From assembly GCA_009837725.1 (NCBI GenBank), contig VXSY01000218.1, positions 1 to 34,707 of the forward strand: a stretch of 34,707 bases of DNA, in the 5' to 3' direction. The translations under genes and the position numbers were made by a program. Below, one piece after another: positions 20,833 through 30,790 of the stretch. Under the pieces are notes generated by a model that did not search any database, was not told the DNA's origin, and was given only the letters and a program-made list of their open reading frames with translations. Source of the DNA: Gammaproteobacteria bacterium (GTDB taxonomy: Bacteria > Pseudomonadota > Gammaproteobacteria > Pseudomonadales > Azotimanducaceae). Each line of letters starts with the position of its first letter. Position 1 is the stretch's first letter.

Positions 20833-20880
20833 TAGCGCGCCCTTGCGGGCGCGTCGGCAGTTGCTTCGCAACTGCTGGCC
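20833..20880 (+). repeat. REP-like palindrome GCAGTTGC-TTC-GCAACTGC with flanks
   Basis: 8-bp perfect stem 20857-20864/20868-20875; core shared with 4137-4152. Confidence 0.6.
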
Positions 20881-21100
20881 TACGGGTTCGCTTACGCTCA
20901 CCCTTCGTGCTCGCGTTCGCTCGCAGCTACGGCGGCTGGGGCTTCGTCAACCGTCACCCTGGCTGCGCCCATCGAGGCAAGGAAGGCAGTGCTCGCTTCC
21001 CAGGCTGTCTACGGCTGATTCCGCCAGGCAAGCTGGTTTTCCGGGGCAGACGAAAGGCGTCCGGTATGATGCGCCGCTTCCGCCTGAGCACACCTTCACC

Positions 21101-22474
21101 ATGTTCGACAGTCTTACCGATCGCCTTTCGCGGGCGCTGCGCAGCGTTGCCGGCAGGGGGCGGCTGACCGAGGACAACATCGCCGACTCCGTGCGCGAAG
21201 TGCGCATGGCACTGCTGGAAGCCGACGTGGCGCTGCCGGTGGTGCGCAGCTTCACCGCGGATGTCCGCAAACGTGCCGTTGGTCGCGAGGTTGCCGGATC
21301 GGTTGCGCCTGGCGATGCCTTCGTGCAGGTGGTGCATCAGGAACTCGTGCGCCTCATGGGGGATGCGAACGATGGCCTGAATCTCGCCGCCACGCCGCCG
21401 GCCGTCGTGCTCCTGGCGGGGCTTCAGGGGGTTGGCAAGACGACGGCGGCAGCCAAGGTCGCCCGCTACCTGACTGAGCGCGAGCAGCGCAAGGTGTCGC
21501 TGGTCAGCGCGGACGTGTACCGGCCGGCTGCCATCGACCAGCTTGGCACGTTGGCGGGTGAGACCGGCGCCCACTTCATAGCCAGCACGCCCGAGGAAAC
21601 GCCAACCGCAATCGCCGAGCGCGCCCTGCGCGAGGCGAAGGTGCGGTTCGACGACGTTCTCATCGTCGATACCGCCGGCCGACTGGCGATCGATGACGAC
21701 ATGATGGCCGAGATCGCCGCTCTGCACGAAGTCCTTGACCCCGCCGAGACCCTTTTCGTGGTGGACGCCATGACCGGTCAAGATGCGGCGGTCACGGCTC
21801 GCGCCTTCCACGACGCAGTGCCGCTCAGCGGCGTGATCCTGGCCAAGGCGGACGGCGATGCCCGTGGCGGCGCGGCGCTTTCCGTGCGAGCCGTCACCGG
21901 CAAGCCGATCAAGTTCCTCTCCACCGGCGAGCGCACCGACGCCCTCGAACCGTTCCATCCGGAGCGCATTGCCTCCCGCATCCTCGGCATGGGTGATGTG
22001 CTGTCGCTGATCGAGGAGGCCGAGCGCAAGGTAGACCGCCGCCAAGCGCAACGGCTTGCGCGCAAGATCGAACGGGGCCGCAAATTCGATTTGTCCGACT
22101 TCCGCGAGCAACTCCGCCAGATGTCGAACTTGGGCGGCGTCACCGCCATGATGGACAAGATGCCCGGCATGGCGCAGATGGGAGCGCAGAACCCCAGCGT
22201 TGACGACGGCATGTTTCGGCAGATGGGCGTCATCATCGATTCGATGACCCCCCGCGAGCGACGCTACCCGGACCTCCTCAACGGCTCCCGGAAGCGTCGC
22301 ATCGCCAGCGGCAGCGGCACCGAGGTGCAGGACATCAACCGATTGCTGAAGCAATACCGCCAGATGCAGAAGATGTTCAAGAAGGTAGGCCGCAAGGGCG
22401 GGATGCAGAAGCTCATGCGGGGGATGGCAGCCGCCGGCGGCCAGGCCCGGGCGCAAGGCCGTCGGCGGCGGTAG
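21101..22474 (+). CDS. ffh: signal recognition particle protein
   Basis: LLAGLQGVGKTTAAAKVARYL, DVYRPAAIDQL, DTAGRLAIDDDMM, KADGDARGGAALS; Met-rich M domain. Confidence 0.98.
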   Translation: MFDSLTDRLSRALRSVAGRGRLTEDNIADSVREVRMALLEADVALPVVRSFTADVRKRAVGREVAGSVAPGDAFVQVVHQELVRLMGDANDGLNLAATPPAVVLLAGLQGVGKTTAAAKVARYLTEREQRKVSLVSADVYRPAAIDQLGTLAGETGAHFIASTPEETPTAIAERALREAKVRFDDVLIVDTAGRLAIDDDMMAEIAALHEVLDPAETLFVVDAMTGQDAAVTARAFHDAVPLSGVILAKADGDARGGAALSVRAVTGKPIKFLSTGERTDALEPFHPERIASRILGMGDVLSLIEEAERKVDRRQAQRLARKIERGRKFDLSDFREQLRQMSNLGGVTAMMDKMPGMAQMGAQNPSVDDGMFRQMGVIIDSMTPRERRYPDLLNGSRKRRIASGSGTEVQDINRLLKQYRQMQKMFKKVGRKGGMQKLMRGMAAAGGQARAQGRRRR

Positions 22475-22571
22475 GCCTCGGCGCCCTCGAATGCAGCTCG
22501 TGTGCCCAAGGGTGTCTTTGCGGAGAACCCCGTAGCCGGTCCGGCATCTCGCGTCCGCTCATTGCTGGCTT

Positions 22572-22610
22572 CGCCTCGGGCCCAGCCATGCGGCCCTTTG
22601 CCCCGAGGCG
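22572..22610 (+). terminator. possible ffh 3' stem-loop
   Basis: 9-bp perfect stem CGCCTCGGG/CCCGAGGCG with 21-nt loop between ffh and the rpsP promoter; no U-tract. Confidence 0.4.
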
Positions 22611-22667
22611 TGGGCGGCGAAGAGTTGCTTGACCGGTTTCGACCCCACCAACTCCCCACGTTTTCCG

Positions 22668-22673
22668 TATAAT
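22668..22673 (+). promoter_or_regulatory. probable -10 box (TATAAT) of the rpsP-rimM-trmD-rplS operon
   Basis: Consensus TATAAT 36 nt upstream of the rpsP ATG; -35 not obvious. Confidence 0.6.
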
Positions 22674-22709
22674 GCCGCGCCTTTCAATCAGGGGTGGCGC
22701 GCAACCAAG

Positions 22710-22985
22710 ATGGTCACCATTCGTCTGGCCCGGCACGGCAGCAAGAAGAATCCCTTCTACCATGTGACCGTGGCGGAACGCTCGGCCAAGCGCGACGGGC
22801 GCTTCATCGAGCGTGTCGGCTTCTACAATCCCCTCGCCCGCGGGCAGAGCGAAGGGCTTCGCATCGATCTCGACAGAGTCGATCACTGGCTCTCGGTTGG
22901 CGCCCAACCCACGCAGCGGGTGCGCCAGCTCGTGGCCGAGGTGCGACGGGCGACGGTTCAGCAAGCGGCTGCCGAACCTGCCTGA
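22710..22985 (+). CDS. rpsP: 30S ribosomal protein S16
   Basis: [43 protein letters not shown]. Confidence 0.98.
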   Translation: MVTIRLARHGSKKNPFYHVTVAERSAKRDGRFIERVGFYNPLARGQSEGLRIDLDRVDHWLSVGAQPTQRVRQLVAEVRRATVQQAAAEPA

Positions 22986-23022
22986 GCGCTCCGTACCGCC
23001 TTCGGCCGAGGCCCGAGCGGTC

Positions 23023-23529
23023 GTGGTTGTGGCGGCAATCGGCGCACCGTTTGGCGTTCGCGGCTTCGCGCACCTGCGATCCTTCACCGATCCGCCGGAC
23101 AATGTGCTCGACTACCAGCCTTGGCTTGCCCGCCGCGACGGTCGCTGGATGGACACGAGCGCCGAGGTCGAACGCCACCGGGGAGGCATCGTGGCTCGTC
23201 TTGCCGGCATCGACAATCGTGACGACGCGGCGGCGCTCAAGGGAGTCGAGATCGGCGTGCCGGCTGCCAGCTTGCCGGCGCCAAACGAGGACGAGTTCTA
23301 CTGGCGCGACTTGGTTGGCAGGGAGGTGCGGAATCTCGAAGGCGTGGTGCTCGGCACGGTGGCCGACATGATGGCCACCGGCGCTCACGATGTGATGGTG
23401 CTGGACGATGACGGCGCGGAGCGCCTGATTCCCTTCGTCCGGGCGCATGTGCTTGCCGTGGCCGGCGCTGCGGCAGCGACCGCGAAGCCCGGCCCCCTGC
23501 TGGTGGATTGGCAACCGGACTGGAACTGA
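23023..23529 (+). CDS. rimM: ribosome maturation factor RimM (start uncertain)
   Basis: IGAPFGVRGFAHLRSFTDPPDN, DEFYWRDLVGREV, RLIPFVRAHVLAV, LLVDWQPDWN; no ATG in frame after rpsP, GTG 23023 chosen. Confidence 0.92.
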   Translation: MVVAAIGAPFGVRGFAHLRSFTDPPDNVLDYQPWLARRDGRWMDTSAEVERHRGGIVARLAGIDNRDDAAALKGVEIGVPAASLPAPNEDEFYWRDLVGREVRNLEGVVLGTVADMMATGAHDVMVLDDDGAERLIPFVRAHVLAVAGAAAATAKPGPLLVDWQPDWN

Positions 23530-23531
23530 CG

Positions 23532-24350
23532 ATGCGCGCCGCGGTGGTCACCATCTTTCCCGAAGTCATCCGCGCTGCGATGGCGGAGGGCGTCGTCGCG
23601 CGGGCCGTACGGGAAGGTCGGCTCGACATCGAACTGGTGAATCCCCGCGAACATGCCGACGATCGACGCCGCAATGTGGACGACCGCCCGTTTGGCGGTG
23701 GGCCGGGCATGGTCATGCAGGCGGCGCCGCTTGAGGGTGCGGTGGCGGTGGCACGGGAGAGCCTGCCAGGCTCTGCCCCGGTGATCCTGCTGTCGCCTCA
23801 GGGAGAAAGGTTCCGACAGCAGACGGCGACGGAACTCGCCGCGAGCGAGGGTTTCGTGCTTGTGGCGGGGCGCTACGAAGGTATCGACGAGCGTTTTGTG
23901 GAGCAGAACGTGGATCGCGAGATTTCTATCGGCGACTATGTGCTGAGCGGTGGAGAACTGCCGGCGCTGGTCGTCATAGATGCGGTGGCGCGGCTGCTGC
24001 CCGGGGCGCTCGGCAATCCCGCCTCGGTGCTCGACGAATCGCATATGGACGGATTGCTCGATTGGCCGCACTATACGCGCCCGGAGATTCACGCGGGGCG
24101 ATGCACTCCGTCGGTGTTGCTGAGTGGCAACCACGCGCAAGTGGCGCGCTGGCGCCGCCGCGAAGCCCTCGGTCGAACCTGGCAGCGCCGCCCGGAGCTT
24201 TTGCTTGACCGCGACATTTCACCGCGCGACCGGGCACTCTTGGCGGAATACATCGCCGAGCAACCTGCCGCCGTAGCTACTCCGGCAACAGATGCCGCAC
24301 GCACACACACGCAAGGAGACGAGCCCAATGCGCCGCAACAAGATCATTGA
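23532..24350 (+). CDS. trmD: tRNA (guanine-N1)-methyltransferase
   Basis: [52 protein letters not shown]. Confidence 0.98.
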   Translation: MRAAVVTIFPEVIRAAMAEGVVARAVREGRLDIELVNPREHADDRRRNVDDRPFGGGPGMVMQAAPLEGAVAVARESLPGSAPVILLSPQGERFRQQTATELAASEGFVLVAGRYEGIDERFVEQNVDREISIGDYVLSGGELPALVVIDAVARLLPGALGNPASVLDESHMDGLLDWPHYTRPEIHAGRCTPSVLLSGNHAQVARWRRREALGRTWQRRPELLLDRDISPRDRALLAEYIAEQPAAVATPATDAARTHTQGDEPNAPQQDH

Positions 24351-24675
24351 AGCGCTGGAGAACGAACAGACGCGAGAGCTGCCGCCGTTCGCGCCGGGCG
24401 ACACCGTCACCGTTCAGGTTCGGGTGCGGGAGGGGTCCCGTGAACGTCTGCAGGCGTTCGAGGGCGTCGTCATCGGCAAGCGCAACCGGGGCCTCAACTC
24501 CTCTTTCACGGTGCGCAAGATGTCGCATGGCGTTGGCGTCGAGCGCACCTTCCAAACCCACAGTCCACTGATCGCGTCGCTGAACGTGAAGCGGCGCGGT
24601 GATGTGCGCAAGGCCAAGCTCTACTACCTCCGTGAACGCACCGGCCGCGCGGCGCGGATTCGCGAGAAGGTCTAG
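24328..24675 (+). CDS. rplS: 50S ribosomal protein L19
   Basis: [68 protein letters not shown] at 24313-24318. Confidence 0.98.
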   Translation: MRRNKIIEALENEQTRELPPFAPGDTVTVQVRVREGSRERLQAFEGVVIGKRNRGLNSSFTVRKMSHGVGVERTFQTHSPLIASLNVKRRGDVRKAKLYYLRERTGRAARIREKV

Positions 24676-24780
24676 ACATTTTCAGCGGCGCTGCAGATGC
24701 TGGTGGAAGCGGGCCGACGGCGCATCTTCACGCCAAGTTTCCTGGTTCACGCAAAGCGGCCGGAGACCGGCTGACCGCCG

Positions 24781-24977
24781 AGCCCGCATTTCTCACCAGC
24801 CCTCTACTGCGGCCGACGATGCACTCGCTGTGGCTGCGCGTGCTCGCTCCAGCCGGCTCAACATAGTGCGCAGCTATGCCTTCGCCGTCTTCCACCGTGC
24901 CTCCTGGCACGCGTGCGCCCGCAGCCACAGCGGCGCCTCGTCGCCCTCGCTACGAGGGCTGGTGAGAAATGCGGGCT
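24781..24977. mobile_element. MITE-like element with perfect 24-bp terminal inverted repeats
   Basis: AGCCCGCATTTCTCACCAGCCCTC (24781-24804) is the exact reverse complement of 24954-24977; internal 13-bp IR CGCTGTGGCTGCG (24826-24838)/(24920-24932); central CATAG/CTATG. Confidence 0.65.
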
Positions 24978-25151
24978 AGTGCCGGCGCACGGTGGGTCGA
25001 GGCTGCGCAAGGATGGCCGGAGCCGCTCGATGTTCCAAAGGCGGGCACATCCTCGCCCCTTGGCCGCCGTGAGGCTTCAGCGCTACCGAGTCCGTCAGCG
25101 GTGTCGGAGGCGGTACACTGGGTACCTCGCCTCTGCGAGGGACCCTTGCCA

Positions 25152-26066
25152 ATGTCGTCTGGGGATGTCGCCGCCGCGTCGACAGGCTCGATTGACCGAC
25201 ACCTCGACTCGCTCTGGCTCGAACGCGGGCTTGGCCGCGCCACACTGAACGCCTACCGCCAAGATCTCGAAGGCCTGCAAGCGTGGCTGGAACGGGACCC
25301 GGCTGAGGCCTCCGAGGCGGACTTGCGCGATTACATGGCCTCGCGTTTGGAAGCCGGCCACTCGGCTCGTTCCATCTCCCGCTTCCTTTCGGCAGCGCGC
25401 GGCTTGTATCGCAAGCTGGTGGAGGATGGCGTGCTCGACCGGGACCCGAGTGCCAACTTGGACCGGCCCCGTCTCGGTCGCCCGTTGCCGGCAACGCTGT
25501 CGGAACGGGAAGTGGAGCGACTCCTGAACGCGCCCGACAGTTCCGACCCCACCGGCAATCCCATCGGCTTTCGCGACCGCACCATGCTGGAGACGCTCTA
25601 CGCGACGGGCCTCAGGGTCTCGGAGCTTGTTGGCCTCACGCTGTCGTCTTTCAGCGACCGTCGCGGCACGGTACAGGTGATCGGCAAGGGTGGTCGCGAG
25701 CGCTTGACGCCGGTGGGCGAGGTGGCGCTGGACTGGCTGCGGCAGTACCTGGCCCTCGCCCGTCCCGTGCTGCTGCGGGGGCGCGCTTCCGACGTGCTCT
25801 TCCCCAGCAACCGCGGCGTCGCGATGACCCGACAGACATTCTGGCATGCGGTGAAGCGTCACGCCGCCGTCGCCGGGATCGACCGCAGCATTTCGCCACA
25901 CACTCTGCGCCACGCCTTCGCGACGCACCTGGTCAACCACGGCGCGGACCTGCGCGTGGTGCAGCTCATGCTCGGCCACGCCGACCTCTCCACCACGCAG
26001 ATATACACGCACGTGGCGCGCGCACGCCTGAAGGAACTGCACGCCGAGCACCATCCACGAGGATGA
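25152..26066 (+). CDS. xerD: tyrosine recombinase XerD
   Basis: LETLYATGLRVSELVGL, ISPHTLRHAFATHLVNHGADLRVVQLMLGHADLSTTQIYTHVA; upstream of dsbC as in Pseudomonas/E. coli. Confidence 0.96.
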   Translation: MSSGDVAAASTGSIDRHLDSLWLERGLGRATLNAYRQDLEGLQAWLERDPAEASEADLRDYMASRLEAGHSARSISRFLSAARGLYRKLVEDGVLDRDPSANLDRPRLGRPLPATLSEREVERLLNAPDSSDPTGNPIGFRDRTMLETLYATGLRVSELVGLTLSSFSDRRGTVQVIGKGGRERLTPVGEVALDWLRQYLALARPVLLRGRASDVLFPSNRGVAMTRQTFWHAVKRHAAVAGIDRSISPHTLRHAFATHLVNHGADLRVVQLMLGHADLSTTQIYTHVARARLKELHAEHHPRG

Positions 26067-26284
26067 CATGCCGGCGCATTGGATGCCGAGAGGACGGCTC
26101 AGCTTGGGTACAAGCCGGCCAACACTCTGACAGGACGGGTGTGCGCGTAAGTCTCCCGTGCCTGTGCGGCTTCCGCTTACCTCTGTCCACCTTCCTGGTG
26201 CCTTGCGCCGTAGAATGCCGGCTTTCGCGCCCCTTCCACGGCGCACGCCCCAAAGCGGCAGAAAACGAGGGTTCAGTTTTGGCC

Positions 26285-27046
26285 ATGAAGCAAACAACGC
26301 AGCACGCGGCTATCGCCGCGCTTTCTGTGCTCTTGACCATGACCGGGCTTGCCTTTGCGCAAGAGACGGAAGATGAGGTCGTCGAGAGCGAGGTCGTCGA
26401 CCCGCTCGTGCATCTTCGAACGCTGCGCCCGGAACTCGACTTCACCGCCGTGCGATCCGCTCCGGCGGAAGGGTTGTTTCGGGTGGAGATCGGTGCCGAG
26501 TCCTTCTACATCACTGCCGACGGTCGCTACCTGATCGCCGGCGACATGTACCGCATCGACGCCACCGCCTTGCGCAATGTCGACGAGGAACGTCGCACTC
26601 GGCGACGCGCTGCCATGATCGAGGCGCTTCCCGAAGGCGATGCCGTGACCTTCACGCCGCCGGGCGGCGCCGTGGCGTCCGTGAATGTCTTCACCGACGT
26701 GGATTGCGGCTATTGTCAGATGCTGCACCAGTCGATGGCGGACTATCACGACCGGGGAATCGAGATTCGCTACCTCGCCTACCCGCGCGGCGGCGAGGAG
26801 TCTGAGACTTGGCACCGCATGGTATCGGCGTGGTGTGCAGACGACCGCGAATCCGCCATCACAGCGCTTAAGGCGGGCGACGAGATTCCGAACCGCACTT
26901 GCGAGAACCCGGTTGCGCGGCATTACGAGATCGGTGTCGCTTCCGGCGTCACTGGCACCCCCTCGCTCGTGCTGCCGGACGGGACGATGGTGCCGGGTCT
27001 CGTTGCCGCGGAGGAACTGGCGGAGCTGCTGGAGCTCTCCCCTTGA
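26285..27046 (+). CDS. dsbC: thiol:disulfide interchange protein DsbC
   Basis: Signal peptide, FTDVDCGYCQMLHQ (CGYC active site), GVTGTPSLVLPDGTMVPG. Confidence 0.94.
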   Translation: MKQTTQHAAIAALSVLLTMTGLAFAQETEDEVVESEVVDPLVHLRTLRPELDFTAVRSAPAEGLFRVEIGAESFYITADGRYLIAGDMYRIDATALRNVDEERRTRRRAAMIEALPEGDAVTFTPPGGAVASVNVFTDVDCGYCQMLHQSMADYHDRGIEIRYLAYPRGGEESETWHRMVSAWCADDRESAITALKAGDEIPNRTCENPVARHYEIGVASGVTGTPSLVLPDGTMVPGLVAAEELAELLELSP

Positions 27047-28368
27047 GCGCGACAGAAGGCAGGGACCCGTTGCGGGTAGGGTTGGCAGGGCTCGGCACGG
27101 TGGGGCAATCGGTTGCCGCGCTGCTAGTCGGTGACGCGGCGGACGGCATTGCCCGCCGCGCCGGACGCCGCATCGAACTCAAGCGGGTGGCGAGCCGCAC
27201 CCCCAAGCCCGATGTCGATATCGGCGGTGTCCCGTTCTCGACTGACTTGGGCTCCCTGGTCAGCAATGACGTGGATGTGGTGGTGGAACTCATCGGCGGC
27301 GACACCACCGCGCGGGATTTGGTTTCGTCCGCTCTTGGGGCCGGCCAATGCGTCGTCACCGCCAACAAGGCGCTGCTTGCGGCCTGCGGGGACGAACTGT
27401 TTGCGCTGGCGCAGCGCCAGGGCGCGCCGCTCGGCTTCGAGGCGTCGGTGGCTGGCGGCATCCCCATCATCAACGCGTTGCGCACCGGGCTCGCCGCAAA
27501 CGACATCGGCTGGATCGCCGGCATCGTCAACGGCACGTGCAACTACATCCTGACGCAGATGGCGTTGGCGGGACAGAGTTTCGCCGATGCCCTCGCTGAC
27601 GCCCAACGCCTAGGCTATGCCGAGGCCGATCCCACCTTCGATGTCGAAGGCATCGACGCCGCGCAGAAGCTTGCCATCCTCGCGGCATTGGCCTTCGATA
27701 CGGACATCGACATCGATGGCGTTCACGCCGAAGGCATCCGCGGCGTGGACAGCGAGGACATCGCCTATGCCGACGAACTCGGCTTCGCCATCCGCCACTT
27801 GGGTTTGGCCCGGGTTGCCGGTGACGGGCTTGAGGCGCGTGTGCATCCGGCGCTGGTGCCGAATGAGGTGCTGCTCGCGAAGGTGGATGACGTGATGAAT
27901 GCCGTGATGGTGCATGGCAGTGCCGTCGGTGGCACGCTCCACGTTGGACCCGGCGCTGGCGGAATGGCGACGGCTTCTGCGGTGGTGGCAGATCTCATCG
28001 AGGCCGCGCGCGGAACGCTGCCGACACCGATTCCGGCGTCACGTCGGCTCCCGGCGCTCGGCATACGGGCCGTGTGCTGCCCTTGGTATCTGAAGATTCC
28101 GGCGGTGGATCAACCGGGTGTCTTCGCCCATGTGGCGGAGGTGTTGGGGGAGCACGGCATCTCGATCGAGGCGGTGATCCAGCGTCCGCAAGACATCCAT
28201 CCCGGCGAAGCACCGTGGGTGCCCATCGTCATCCTCACCGACGAGGTGGCGCAGGAGGTGATCGACGACGCGGTCAAGGCAATCGAAAGCGTCGAAGGAG
28301 TGACCGGCAGCGTCACGCACTTCCGGGTGGTGAACCCAGACGCTTTGGCTACGCAAGGCGACGCATGA
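27043..28368 (+). CDS. hom: homoserine dehydrogenase with ACT domain
   Basis: RVGLAGLGTVGQSVAALL, VTANKALLA, GFEASVAGGIPIINALRTGLAANDIGWIAGIVNGTCNYILTQM; TTG start overlaps the dsbC stop. Confidence 0.96.
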   Translation: MSATEGRDPLRVGLAGLGTVGQSVAALLVGDAADGIARRAGRRIELKRVASRTPKPDVDIGGVPFSTDLGSLVSNDVDVVVELIGGDTTARDLVSSALGAGQCVVTANKALLAACGDELFALAQRQGAPLGFEASVAGGIPIINALRTGLAANDIGWIAGIVNGTCNYILTQMALAGQSFADALADAQRLGYAEADPTFDVEGIDAAQKLAILAALAFDTDIDIDGVHAEGIRGVDSEDIAYADELGFAIRHLGLARVAGDGLEARVHPALVPNEVLLAKVDDVMNAVMVHGSAVGGTLHVGPGAGGMATASAVVADLIEAARGTLPTPIPASRRLPALGIRAVCCPWYLKIPAVDQPGVFAHVAEVLGEHGISIEAVIQRPQDIHPGEAPWVPIVILTDEVAQEVIDDAVKAIESVEGVTGSVTHFRVVNPDALATQGDA

Positions 28369-30185
28369 CGTCGCCTGCGGCGCCGGCTCCGGACGACCCA
28401 GCACCGGAGCGGCCTTGGGGCGCCTCGACGGACGAACTGCCGTTCGCCACTTCAGCGGGAGCCAGAGCGCGCAGCATTCGCCTGCGGGCAGCGCCGGACG
28501 AGCTCCCGGCCCTGGGCCTGCCAGCATTTCTGGCACGCACTCTGGCAAGCAGAGGCGTGGCAGGACGGGGCGAATTGGATCTGCCGCTGACGGACCTCCA
28601 CCCGCCAACCGCGCTGCCGGGAATCGACCGAGCGGTCGCACGTCTCGGAACCGCACTTGAGGGCAACGAACGCATCCTGATCGTCGGCGACTTCGATGCC
28701 GATGGTGCCACCGCCTCTGCCTTGTGCGTTTCGGCTCTGCACGCGTTCGGCGCGACCGAAGTGGATTACCTCGTACCCAACCGCTTCGAGTACGGCTATG
28801 GCCTGACGCCGGAACTGGTGCGGGTGGCGTTTGCGCGCAAGCCGAATGTGATCGTGACGGTGGATAACGGCGTTGCCAGCATCGAAGGCGTACAGCTCGC
28901 GCAGGACGAAGGGATGGACGTGATCGTCACCGATCACCACCTGCCCGGCGACGAACTGCCGGCCGCGCACGCCATCGTCAACCCGAACCTGGCGGACAGC
29001 GAGTTCCCAAGCCGCGCCCTTGCCGGTGTGGGGGTCGCTTGGTACGTGATGGCGGCGTTGCGCGCTCGGCTCCGAGCAGCCGGACACTTTGAGGAACGAT
29101 CCTTGGCGGTGCCGAACATGGCCGAGTGGCTCGACCTCGTGGCGCTCGGCACGGTGGCGGACGTAGTGCCGCTCGATCGCAACAACCGCATCCTGGTTCA
29201 CCAAGGCATCCGACGAATGCGCGCGGGGCGCTCACGGGTGGGCATCCGCGCCTTGGTGCAGGCGTCTCGGCGCTCGCTCGCTCGGCTGAGTGCGCAGGAC
29301 CTGGCCTTTGCCGTGGCGCCCCGTCTGAACGCCGCCGGCCGCCTTGACGACATGAGCACCGGCATCGCTTGCCTCCTCATCGGCGACGAGGTGGGAGCCC
29401 GTGATCTGGCGGGACGTCTCGACGCGTTGAACCGCGAACGTCGCACCATCGAGGCGGACATGAACGAGGGTGCACAGTTGCTCATCGAGGAGCAACCCGA
29501 GGGCAGAGCTTCGATCTGCGTCTATCACGAAAGCTGGCACCAAGGCGTCGTCGGCATCGTTGCCGGCCGCATGAGAGAGCGCTATCACCGCCCGGTGATC
29601 GCCTTTGCGGACGCCGGCGGTGCTACACCCGACGAGATCAAGGGCTCGGCCCGCTCCATCCCGGGCCTCAACATCCGCGACGCGATCGCTGACGTGGCGG
29701 CCCGCTTCCCGGGCCTCGTGGGCAAGTTCGGCGGCCATGCGATGGCGGCCGGTCTATCGTTGCACCGCATCCAGCTCGAACGTTTCCGCAACGCCTTCGA
29801 GAAGGCGGTCGCGGCGCGGGTGACCGAGCGCGACTTGGCCGGCGACATCTTCACGGACGGCGAACTGCATCCAACTGACCTTGAGCTCGACAACGCCCGG
29901 CTGATCGAGCGCCATGGTCCTTGGGGTCAGTCCTTCGAAGAGCCCACCTTCCACGGCGATTTCGACATCGTCGCCCAGCGCGTTGTGGGCACTTCCCACC
30001 TGAAACTCGTGCTCAAGGCCGGCGAGCGAGTGGTGGACGCCATCGCCTTCAATCAGACCCGCGTCAGGTCCCGTCGCATCCGCGCCATCTATCGCCTAAG
30101 CGTCAATGACTACCAAGACACGGAAACGCTGCAACTGGAAGTGGAAGCCTTGGCGCCATTGCAAGACGAAACCAGCGCAGCGTAG
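28365..30185 (+). CDS. recJ: single-stranded-DNA-specific exonuclease RecJ
   Basis: ILIVGDFDADGATASAL, VIVTDHHLPGDELPAAHAIVNPN, GVGVAWYVMAALR, GGHAMAAGLSL; ATGA overlap with hom. Confidence 0.97.
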   Translation: MTSPAAPAPDDPAPERPWGASTDELPFATSAGARARSIRLRAAPDELPALGLPAFLARTLASRGVAGRGELDLPLTDLHPPTALPGIDRAVARLGTALEGNERILIVGDFDADGATASALCVSALHAFGATEVDYLVPNRFEYGYGLTPELVRVAFARKPNVIVTVDNGVASIEGVQLAQDEGMDVIVTDHHLPGDELPAAHAIVNPNLADSEFPSRALAGVGVAWYVMAALRARLRAAGHFEERSLAVPNMAEWLDLVALGTVADVVPLDRNNRILVHQGIRRMRAGRSRVGIRALVQASRRSLARLSAQDLAFAVAPRLNAAGRLDDMSTGIACLLIGDEVGARDLAGRLDALNRERRTIEADMNEGAQLLIEEQPEGRASICVYHESWHQGVVGIVAGRMRERYHRPVIAFADAGGATPDEIKGSARSIPGLNIRDAIADVAARFPGLVGKFGGHAMAAGLSLHRIQLERFRNAFEKAVAARVTERDLAGDIFTDGELHPTDLELDNARLIERHGPWGQSFEEPTFHGDFDIVAQRVVGTSHLKLVLKAGERVVDAIAFNQTRVRSRRIRAIYRLSVNDYQDTETLQLEVEALAPLQDETSAA

Positions 30186-30283
30186 GACGCACGTGCTGCA
30201 AATTCGCAGGGCTACGGGCGGCCGGCGCCAAGCGCGGCACAAATCAAAGTGAGACACCTGGCAATGGTGTGGAGGGAGCGGGA

Positions 30284-30790
30284 GTGAAGTGGTCCGTTGG
30301 CGTGCTTGTCGTCGTCGTTGTCGTGGTTTTGGCCGGGCTGACTGGCAGGAAGTCGGTTCATGCCGAGCGGATCATTGCCGGCTCGCCGGAGGCGATCTGG
30401 GCCGTGCTGACCGACACCGCAAGCTATGGTGAATGGAACCCGATCTTTGTCCGTGCTACGGGGCGCTATGAGGAGGAGGGCACCATGCACTATCAGATGA
30501 AGACGGCGGATGGGGGCGCCACGGAGGTGGATGCGCGGGTCAAGCGGGTTATCCACGAACGAGAGATCAACCAGTTCGGCGGGATGCGAGGCGTGCTCAC
30601 CTTCAATCACACCTGGCAGCTTGAGCCAACGGCCGGCGGCACGCGGGTGACGCAACGCGAAGAATATCGTGGCATCGGCGTTTGGTTCTGGGATCCGGCC
30701 TGGGTAGAGCAGGTGTATGAGGAAGCCCTGGTGGCATTGGAGGGTCGCGTGCGGGGGCGACTCGGGAGCTCTGCTCCTCTCGACTCATGA
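30284..30790 (+). CDS. SRPBCC (polyketide cyclase/START-like) family protein with N-terminal TM
   Basis: VHAERIIAGSPEAIWAVLTDTASYGEWNPIFVRATGRYEEEG; GTG start preceded by GGAGGGAG. Confidence 0.75.
   Translation: MKWSVGVLVVVVVVVLAGLTGRKSVHAERIIAGSPEAIWAVLTDTASYGEWNPIFVRATGRYEEEGTMHYQMKTADGGATEVDARVKRVIHEREINQFGGMRGVLTFNHTWQLEPTAGGTRVTQREEYRGIGVWFWDPAWVEQVYEEALVALEGRVRGRLGSSAPLDS

Noticed and set aside
24781-24977. Integron attC site next to a tyrosine recombinase
   Set aside because: No recognisable R'/R'' core (GTTRRRY/RYYYAAC) at the termini, and the adjacent recombinase is housekeeping XerD, not an integron integrase.
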